From Holtermannia corniformis (taxonomy: Eukaryota; Basidiomycota; Tremellomycetes; Holtermanniales), in the NCBI GenBank assembly GCA_001599935.1, contig BCIJ01000025.1, positions 86,770 to 150,769 of the forward strand: 64,000 nucleotides of DNA, read 5' to 3'. Below, piece after piece: positions 57,244 through 64,000 of this stretch. A program made the translations under genes and the position numbers. The notes below the pieces were generated by a model, which was not told the origin of the DNA, did not search any database, and worked only from the letters and a program-made list of their open reading frames with translations. The stretch's first letter is position 1. Every line of letters begins with the position of its first letter.

Positions 57244-59024
57244 CTACACATACCGCGACGCACTATTGCGGTCGTCAGCACTAAAGACAAAACACCGTCA
57301 CTAACGACTCACATGACCGAGTAAGCAAGGAAGAAGGCCCAGATGCGGTACCAGCGGTCGCCGTACTTGGCGAGGACCTTTTCCTTGTTGGAAACCCAGT
57401 TCTCGTACCAGCGGTGAAGAGTGGCAGAGTAGTGGACGCCGAGGACGTCGACCGACTTGACCTCGAAGTTGGCCGACTCGAGCTGTCGTGAGGCGTTAGC
57501 GGAGTAAAAACATTGTCCGCGAGCTGGGCGGACCTTGGAGATGACCCAGCCAAGAGGCAGGGACGCATCGGCACCGGGGAAAACATACTTGTTCATGCTG
57601 TGGCGGATGAGCATAAATCAGCAGTGAGCGATTTACATACAATAGACCCCAGTTGAGGTCCTCAAACTGCCAGCAGGTACGGATGCCAGCAACCTGGAAG
57701 ACAAGGATACCATCATCGGCCAAGAGGTCGTACACGTCCTTGAGGAAAGTCGAGTAGCGACGGATGCCGACGTGCTGCGATACGTCAATGTGGATCTGTC
57801 AGTGACCAGGGGGCTAACCTCGGCCATCTCGAGGCACGAGATCTTGTTGTAGTAGCCCTTTGAGCGAGGAAGGTCACGGAAGTCGGAGCAGATGATGCGG
57901 CCCTGCGATTCGGTGACGCCATTGTCGCGCAGACGCTGGTTACCGAATGCAGCCTGGTTGCGCGAGAGCGTCACTTGACAGATGTAAGCCCTCATCGGCG
58001 TCACCGAACAGAACACGCACCACCCGTGACGTCGGCGCCATAGTTCTTGCCAGCAAACGCAGCGAGCGTGCCCCAGCCACAGCCAATGTCGAGCATGCGG
58101 TCACCCTTTTTAAGGCCAAGCTTGTCGCAGACCATGGTAAGCTTGTTGTCCTGGAGCTGCTCGAGCGTCTCCTTCTTGTTGATGTCACTGATGACACCTG
58201 AAGTGTAGATCATACGTGGGCCAAGGAACCACGAGTAGAAGTCGTCGCCCCGGTCGTAGTGGTCTCGGACTTGGTCTTCGTCTTGGCCGGCAGTGTGGAG
58301 AACGACGTCGGGGATGAGGTTCATGAAGACATAGCGGAAAAGCTGCTCTTGTCAATCATGCAATGCCAACGCGACGTGACTCACTTCGGGGGTGAACTGG
58401 AATGTGGCCCAGTCATGACGCTTCTCCATAACCGCGAGCACGTCGCCTGTGCTCGGTCAGCACGAACGTCCGCGCAAGCTGTCAAACACACCCTTGAAGT
58501 CAATCTTGGCGTCAAAGTAGGCGTCGTGGAAGACCTGCATGGGGATCTTCTTGCCCTTGTAGCGTTCGCGGAGCTCGACGTCCTTGATCTCGATGTAGTG
58601 CTCCTTGCCCTTGTTCGGCAAGATGCACTTTTCGTCGACGCGCTGCCCAATGATCGACATGATGGTCCAGTACGCGACCGTGATGGGCAAGCCGAGTACG
58701 AGTACGAAAAAGTAGTACATCTTCCAGCCATTGCCGACGAGCGGGGTGATCTTCTGAACGATCCAAGGCACAAAGATGACGAGGAGACCCAAGTGGATAT
58801 TGGAGAAGGAAGCTGATCCCTCTGCCGGAAGAGTCGGGTTGGCGATCGCCGCATAGTGAGTGAGCGGACTGCGAGCGCCGTGAGCTCGGACATTTCAGTC
58901 AAAGGGAGTTTGGCACGCACACACCGCAGCCTGGCTCGCCGGCCTGGCTCGTCTCGGTCACTGACACCTTTTCGGCGTGTACAGTGCCGTTCGCGGCGTC
59001 CGGGTGGTCTTGAACAGTGGCCAT
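57244..59024 (-). CDS. Sphingolipid C9-methyltransferase
   Basis: The enzyme methylates C9 of the sphingoid base of fungal glucosylceramides using SAM. The start MATVQDHPDAANGTVHAEKV leads to two membrane segments (HLGLLVIFVPWIVQKITPLV, YYFFVLVLGLPITVAYWTIM), then KIPMQVFHDAYFDAKIDFKG, and the cyclopropane-synthase-like catalytic domain: FQFTPELFRYVFMNLIPDVV, QVRDHYDRGDDFYSWFLGPR MIYTSG, SAM motif I MLDIGCGWGTLAAFAG, VTLSRNQAAFGNQRL and EMAEHVGIRRY, FEDLNWGLLMNKYVFPGAD, HYSATLHRWYENWVSNKE. The terminal exon, reached through an intron right after AYSV, adds IASRYV. The GVISD and EMAEHVG elements are shared with cyclopropane synthases. ER membrane location is expected. Start 59024; an upstream in-frame Met at 59081 exists. 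Confidence 0.92.
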
Positions 59025-59703
59025 GGTTGATAGTCGACAGAGATTGCGCCGCGTCGTTTCGAACGCGCAGGGTTTTGCCACGTGGCGTCGTCCAACGCAG
59101 ATAGCAGCGCGAGTAGCGTCGCGTTGGCGAACATAGCAGTAGGGGGTTTACTCACTACCGACTTGCTTGAGGCGAGTAAATACAAGCGACGCTGTATCAT
59201 CCTTTGACGTCTAGTGCTTAGCCTTGATGCGTCTCGGACCGTCAATTGTAACCCAGACTCGGCAGTGCTTACGCTCCGCCAGTACAGTATATATAAGAAT
59301 CACATTTTGCTGTTGTCTGCGCAGACGATAGTACTGTTGTGATCGGCATTGCGTTACGTAGGTTGAGCGCTTCCGAATAGTAGTAGCTGTGGTTGCGGTA
59401 CAACTACAAAGTCAGGTCCGGCAGCGTCAATTCATTAACGAACGTCAGTCTGGAATTGCCCAGGAAGTGATCGCTAGTTGGAAGGTCCCAACATGCTGCA
59501 ACGGGTAACGCTGCTGTTAATCGGATGCATGACCGTGGCCTGCCCGTATCGACCAGAACAGCTTCAGGCCGCAAAACACGAGCCGAGAGTAAACATGCCG
59601 GACCTGCTGTTCAATCCTTCTGCGTGAAGGGCGCGCATCGTATGCATGTGTAAAGTAGGTGAACTTCAAGCGGAGCTTGTACCGCAGCAGAAATAGCACA
59701 CTT
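59025..59703. other. Intergenic region, no gene recognised
   Basis: About 680 nt upstream of the methyltransferase. A short minus frame at 59517-59699 is the only open stretch and has no motif. It marks the start of a gene-poor, orphan-gene block that runs to 62.6 kb. Confidence 0.45.
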
Positions 59704-59976
59704 CTAGTTGCAGTAGCAAGTCGGGGTACACGAAGATTCGCCGAACTTGTTTTCGACCTGGCACCCCGTGTTACAAGAGTGGCCGCAGCCGTCGCAGCCT
59801 ACACCGACCGCCTTGATCTGATACACCATCTCTTCAGTACCCGATGGCTGCACAAGAGACATACTACCCTTAGCATACGTCATGCTGACGTGCTCGTTCG
59901 CATAACCTTGAACAGAGCTAGTAACCGCGAGGCCCGCTTGGCCGCTCGGGGCTTGGTTGGATGTTTCCGATGGCAT
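59704..59976 (-). CDS. Small cysteine-rich orphan protein, copy A1
   Basis: This is a 90-codon single-exon gene with no recognised family. It has no signal peptide. The N-terminal two thirds are polar and contain VTSSVQGYANEHVSMTYAKG and VQPSG; the last third is cysteine-rich, with GVGCDGCGHSCNTGC and a final SSCTPTCYCN (seven Cys). The same SVQGY, MTY, PSG and GCG landmarks recur in the same order in the gene at 60736-61047, so the frame is supported by comparison. A TATATAAA element lies at 60016-60023, about 40 nt before the ATG, fitting its own promoter. The polar leader plus Cys-rich end could be a metal-binding or processed-peptide layout; nothing proves either. Confidence 0.55.
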   Translation of the reverse strand: MPSETSNQAPSGQAGLAVTSSVQGYANEHVSMTYAKGSMSLVQPSGTEEMVYQIKAVGVGCDGCGHSCNTGCQVENKFGESSCTPTCYCN

Positions 59977-60015
59977 TGTGAGTTTGGTACGAGCATCAAT
60001 CTGTAAAATTTGACA

Positions 60016-60023
60016 TTTATATA
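60016..60023 (-). promoter_or_regulatory. TATA box of the A1 gene
   Basis: Minus-strand TATATAAA lies about 40 nt upstream of the A1 start codon, an unusually clear TATA box for this window. Confidence 0.5.
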
Positions 60024-60735
60024 GAGCGAGATCGTCACATGCTCCTTAGTGCTACTCAAAAGTGAGCTCCATTGGTCGATCCTTTCGACTGGTCGTTAAA
60101 CGATTGCATAGATCACTCCGCCGGCGTGGAGCATCATCTCACAAAGGTTGCCACCGTGAGGATCTCGCAAGAGTTCTCTGCTCGATTACGGGACTCCTTA
60201 CAAGACGTCATCGCCATCTCGTTCATGTTGAAGGCCAGCCACAAATTGGTGGCTGTATCGCACGCTCCATGTCACGACCATAGTCGTGCCGCGCACTTGG
60301 CCGGCCACCACGTAGCCATGCGGCTGGACTAGTGCCGCCAGGTGGTATTGCACTACGGTCTGTACTAGAGAGGAGTTTGCACACGCCCCCTTAACCCTGC
60401 AGGCGTCATACTTGTATCGCCATAGCTCGAATATCAGAGTGTTCTACCTATTCTATCTTGTCGATCCTCGAGGTCCCTCGTAGTGCGGAACCTCGTCTTC
60501 CACTGCGCGTTCTAGAGTCCCGCTTTTCGGAGTAGATCTTCGCCGATCACGCCTCGCGTTTCGAGCCCTCGCCTTCCTTGGGCAAGGGTGTCACAGTCGA
60601 GCTGGTGAGGACGCAGTTAAGCCTCGGCAGGTCGGGTCGTGACACCGCTTATCTCCACTCTCGCATCTCTCTTTCCGATATCGGCAGCTCAAGTCCGATC
60701 TTCACAGAAGCAACGAATCGAGTTATCCATGACAA
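60024..60735. other. Gene-poor spacer with duplicated flank (B1)
   Basis: The part at about 60069-60330 is similar to 61140-61380, which lies at the same distance upstream of the A2 gene. A minus-strand reading of both copies gives a shared peptide pattern around ACDTATNL ... NEMAMTS, so a decayed coding exon or a conserved promoter block is possible. The rest (60331-60735) shows nothing recognisable. Confidence 0.5.
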
Positions 60736-61047
60736 CTATTCTTCTGCTTGTGAAGCGCCAGCTTGGCGCCTAATAATCAGCTTCGGGCCCTCCAAGCTAC
60801 CTCCTGTACTGCCTGTTTTCGTGAACTGGCAGATAAGGTCGCAAGCGGCACCGCATCCCTCAGCGCCAACTTCAGCGCGATGTTGATTGCTGATCGGAAA
60901 TTCCCCGCCCGATGGCGTCACATAATCTTTCTTAACTCGGGTATAGGTCATGTGCATGTTGTTAGTGCTGTAGCCCTGGACCGAGGTAGTCTCACGTGGG
61001 CCTGATTGGTCTTGCGTTGGGGGAGTGCGATCTTCTTCCGATGACAT
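60736..61047 (-). CDS. Small cysteine-containing orphan protein, copy A2
   Basis: This 103-codon frame is a paralogue of the A1 gene. Shared landmarks are TTSVQGYSTNNMHMTYTRV, TPSGGEF, and EVGAEGCGAACDLICQF, aligned with SVQGY, PSGTEEM and VGCDGCGHSCNTGC of A1. After the third shared Cys the two proteins diverge: A1 ends with a second Cys cluster, whereas A2 runs into TGSTGGSLEGPKLI and a basic tail without Cys. Either A2 has lost the second cluster or a spliced 3' exon restores it; a downstream CFC-containing frame near 60716-60735 hints at the latter, but I could not find a clean splice. No signal peptide. Function unknown. Confidence 0.5.
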   Translation of the reverse strand: MSSEEDRTPPTQDQSGPRETTSVQGYSTNNMHMTYTRVKKDYVTPSGGEFPISNQHRAEVGAEGCGAACDLICQFTKTGSTGGSLEGPKLIIRRQAGASQAEE

Positions 61048-61810
61048 TGTTGTACAGTAAGTTGGGAGCGAGCGAGTGCCATATGTAAACCTGGTCCTCT
61101 CTATAGTGGGCCTGCGTATTTCTCGGTGCTAACCGGAAGGCAGCGCCACTGGTTGATCCTTTCAGAGTTTCGTCTTCCCAAGCGCTTAGATGACTCCGCT
61201 TGCGAAGACTACCAGCTCATAAAGGGTGCTCCTCAGATCATCTCGCAGGGTTTTGTGCTTGCCATTCTCCTAGCAAAATGGTCATCGCCATCTCGTTTAC
61301 GTCGGAAGCCAACCCCAATTTCGCGGCTGTTTCGCACGCATCAAGCGGGCGTTCGCTGAAGCCATGGCGGGTCGGCTAGCACGTTGCCTTTCGAATAAGC
61401 CAGTTCAAATTCCGCCAACGACAAGCTGCTCAATACATCGGAATTTGAGGAGCTGTGCTTGGACACGGACACAAAGCACTGAAGGCGTTTGTGGCCACGA
61501 GCAACGTCAGAAGCAGTCGTCGCGCTCATCAGCGCACTCGAGCACTGACATGACATCTATTCGTCCAAGTCATTGACGCACTGTCTCGCTGCACGCAATC
61601 TCCTCGCCAGGACACAGCGGGTCATCCGGGCAACGCGCAGCAACAAATGCCCTTCGAACCAATTGTACTGCAGGCAGAATATAGCCCCTTTGCAGCCGTC
61701 GCGACAGCTCAGTAGCTCCTCTGGACATGCATACGCTCACAATCAGCTCATGTACAAGAACAAAGTCACTTCTCGTGAGGCTCATTGGGCCCACGGCCCT
61801 CGGCTCCATG
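61048..61810. other. Gene-poor spacer with duplicated flank (B2)
   Basis: The promoter of A2 and the second copy of the flank described for B1 (about 61140-61380). A 71-codon minus frame at 61341-61556 is open but unsupported. No other feature is recognised. Confidence 0.45.
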
Positions 61811-62236
61811 TCAATTGGCGCTTTGCTTCGAGTGGACCTGTCCACGGGTTGTCGAATCCGCCCGAGCATCAGAGCTCTGAGGCTCACTTATCGTCTTCTT
61901 TTTCTTACCAATGCTAGCAGCGTCGAAACCGCCGCATGTGGAACAATACCCGTAGAAGTCGCTCGGATGCCCACATGACGTGGGTTCGCAAAGCCTATCG
62001 CTAGGACGTCTACCAGCGACAGAGGGCTCACTTGGCAGAGCGGGTCTTGGCTCGTAGTTGAAGACACTGCACTGCTCGCAAAACCCGATGAAAGTCTCGG
62101 GGTGCCCGCAGCCAGGGTGCACGACGGCTTTGCGCGCCGTGTTTGCTGAACTAGGTGGTATGTCTCCTATGGTGAGTGGAGTAGGAGGCAAGGGCCACGA
62201 CTGGCTATGGCTGCTCTTTTTCCCGTCGGAACTCAT
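61811..62236 (-). CDS. Orphan protein with two CGHP/CxxC putative metal knuckles
   Basis: From the chosen start MSSDGKKSSHSQSWPLPPTP the frame codes about 140 residues. Two copies of a C-G-H-P-x2-F-x-G-[FY]-C-x2-C pattern occur: CGHPETFIGFCEQCSVF and CGHPSDFYGYCSTCGGF, about 45 residues apart. The Cys/His arrangement suggests two small zinc-binding knuckles or one domain that uses both. The C-terminus is basic then Ser/Gln-rich (GKKKKTISEPQSSDARADST). No signal peptide or membrane segment. I recognise no family; a longer in-frame start at 62377 and possible extra exons cannot be excluded. It lies in the same gene-poor block as the A1/A2 pair but shows no similarity to them. Confidence 0.5.
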   Translation of the reverse strand: MSSDGKKSSHSQSWPLPPTPLTIGDIPPSSANTARKAVVHPGCGHPETFIGFCEQCSVFNYEPRPALPSEPSVAGRRPSDRLCEPTSCGHPSDFYGYCSTCGGFDAASIGKKKKTISEPQSSDARADSTTRGQVHSKQSAN

Positions 62237-62656
62237 GCGAATAGAGCTGGGAGGCTTCAAAGAGCCCACGTTTGAGATATGCGCTTTCGGAGCTCGGGGT
62301 TTAGTGAGTTGCGAAGCCACTCGGCGACTTCTCTCAGTACCGACATTTGGAGCTCTCCACATAGCACATCGCTCCACTTGTACTCTCAGTACATGTCAGG
62401 AGAAGAGGGCAGCCTTCCAACAAGCGCATCCCATCGCCACCGCGTTCGCCCCGAAGGCCGTTCCGTACTACTTTCCCACGACGCGCTGTTGCCGAGTGCC
62501 ACAGTCGTTGGCAACAACAAATGCGACGGTAGAGCGTCAGCAAACATCACGACCAAGATTCCTCAAACCAGAGCACAGGCGCAGGATCAGCACAGGGAGG
62601 GAACCAGGGAGGCTCAGATTGCTCCGGGGACCGTTTGAGTGAGCGAAAATCATACA
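62237..62656. other. Divergent intergenic region before CENP-C
   Basis: This 420-nt stretch separates the CGHP-repeat gene from the CENP-C start. No TATA box is clear and no extra gene is recognised. Confidence 0.4.
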
Positions 62657-64000
62657 ATGACCTCGCCGCGAGGCAATACGACGCCTGGTGGCGGACGACG
62701 AGCAAAGAACCTCGGTGAGAGGTCCTACTTGCCTTTCAACCATGATCCAAAGAACCTCGGAACGTGCGTAGACTGAATTACACCACTGGCTTGATGTTGA
62801 GCTGAAACGATGACCTTAGACGTACAGGCAAGCCGATGCCGAGCAACGTCCGCCGGCGCTCGGATGGCTTCGAGGACATTGACGACTTCTTCATGTCGCC
62901 TCCTCCCGAGCAGTCGACAACTACCAGTATGAGCGCTATGAGACCTTCAACAGCAAAGAAGGCGGCAGGATCCAGTGCGAGGGCGCAACCGCTGCCGAAG
63001 ACACCGAGCCGCAAGGGCAAGGGTCGGATGAGCGATCTCGCAGGGAGCGACGCTGAGAACGATGGCACGGGCCTAGTAGGGGACGAGGATGACTCGCCTG
63101 GACTTGGTATGTGTGAGAACACGCATAGACTACTCAAAGGCTCACTGGGACACAGAGGACTTCTCGACGCCAAACAATCAAGCTTATTTCTCGACCATGC
63201 GAGGTGAGCTGCTGTTCGTTCCGTGTAACGCAGCTGACATGCACAAGATCCTCCACCATCAGTCACACTTCCCTCTCGGTCTGCATTGGCTGCAAGCTCG
63301 CCTAATGTTGGCTTCAACGCCATCCCCTCCCCGCGCAAGTCACTCGCCCATAAACGGCTCAGTAAAGCTACGTCGTCGCGAGGGATGAGTCCGCCCGATG
63401 ACGAGGACGATGAGGAGCATGATATTGCCAATGGACACGATGCCGGCTCGTCCGATGTCGAGGCGGCGCGAGACGCCCAGCAATATCGGAGGAAGAGTGT
63501 CCGCTCAGACCGAGAAGTTGATCCTGAGGCAGACACAGACCAAGAGCAGGAGAGCGTCACGCATGGCGTGGAGGCCGATGTGGGCGATTATGACTTTGTC
63601 GACGATATGGCTCAGGGAGGGGATTATGAGGACGATCAGGGCGAGGAGCCACCTCAAGAGGAAGACCAGCAGCAAGAGGCTGCCGGACAGAGTGGGGAAG
63701 AACCATCCCCACCTCCGACGAAGAAGGGCAAGGGAAGAGCAACGACCGATCCTGCGCCAGCACGAAGAAAGGCAGATGTAGTGGCAAAGCAGAAGTCGAG
63801 TCGGCCGCCAAAGCCAGCCAAGCTCGGCCAGATCGAACGGCGGACAACTCCAGGTAACCTACGTGAGTCGCCTTTGTCATGTGCGGTCAATCAATTGACA
63901 ACCAACAGCACGCGTCGCTGACGAGCATGCCGGTGTCAACGGTGTTCGGCGATCGACTCGCGCTCACATCCCACCACTCGAATACTGGCGAGGCGAGCGT
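62657..64000 (+). CDS. MIF2: Centromere protein C (CENP-C/Mif2), 5' part, cut by window end
   Basis: CENP-C binds the CENP-A nucleosome and anchors the inner kinetochore. The start MTSPRGNTTPGGGRRAKNLG leads to NLGTRTGKPMPSNVRRRSDG then FEDIDDFFMSPPP, the typical fungal N-terminal block. Then follow SPNVGFNAIPSPRKS, long acidic stretches and a Lys/Pro-rich segment. Just before the window end comes the diagnostic CENP-C motif GVNGVRRSTRAHIPPLEYWR GER, which contacts the CENP-A C-terminus and the H2A/H2B acidic patch. The C-terminal cupin dimerisation domain is expected beyond position 64000. Introns are read at 62772-62820, 63107-63128 (22 nt, doubtful), 63207-63250 and 63855-63908 (approximate borders). 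The gene is incomplete here because the window ends, not because it is broken. Confidence 0.88.

Noticed and set aside
61341..61556. 71-codon minus-strand frame beside the A2 upstream block
   Set aside because: It overlaps the duplicated flank only partly, and the other copy has no equivalent open frame.

Overview
This window is eukaryotic nuclear DNA from a fungus, most likely a compact-genome basidiomycete yeast or dimorph. The evidence is about 28 protein genes in 64 kb, most cut by many introns of roughly 37-60 nt with GT(G/A)(A/C)GT donors, CTGAC/CTAAC-type branch points and CAG acceptors. The gene content is fungal: an ADA2/SAGA adaptor, a TRPY-type vacuolar channel, a sphingolipid C9-methyltransferase and a Zn2Cys6 regulator. 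Lineage below Basidiomycota is inference only. Gene models were spliced by eye. Where I summed exon lengths (TRAPPC1, the PNGase, the GNAT protein) they are multiples of three.

Layout. 1-20.8 kb: TRAPPC1 (-), mitochondrial-type cysteine synthase-like protein (+), ADA2 (-), polyamine oxidase (+), short-chain dehydrogenase (-), RAD54 (+), a CAMK-like kinase (+), a 7-TM protein (-), an intron-containing tRNA-Met, a single-pass membrane protein (-) and a PPR protein (+). 20.8-38.3 kb is almost all minus strand: two tandem F-box paralogues, FAL1/eIF4A-III helicase, AIP1, a CCCH zinc-finger protein, a GNAT acetyltransferase, Xaa-Pro aminopeptidase P and NOP12. 39.4-51.2 kb: linker histone H1 (+), a D-2-hydroxyacid dehydrogenase (+), two orphan genes, a Zn2Cys6 factor (-), histone H4 (-) and a cytosolic PNGase fused to an L-type lectin-like domain (+). 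51.2-59 kb: mitoribosomal uL5m (-), TRPY channel (-), a GH5 glucanase-like enzyme (+) and sphingolipid C9-methyltransferase (-). 59-62.6 kb is gene-poor and holds small orphan genes: a duplicated Cys-rich family and a CGHP-repeat protein. The 5' part of CENP-C/MIF2 runs off the right edge.

Most of the window is housekeeping: vesicle tethering, chromatin and recombination, ribosome biogenesis, actin turnover, proteostasis and lipid modification, without an obvious pathway cluster. The most unusual items are the PNGase-lectin fusion with an altered zinc knuckle, the lineage-specific small-protein block at 59.7-62.2 kb, the F-box tandem duplication that carries a scrap of the neighbouring helicase gene, and several extreme splicing features (8-, 10- and 12-nt microexons, a GC-AG intron, a possible 22-nt intron).
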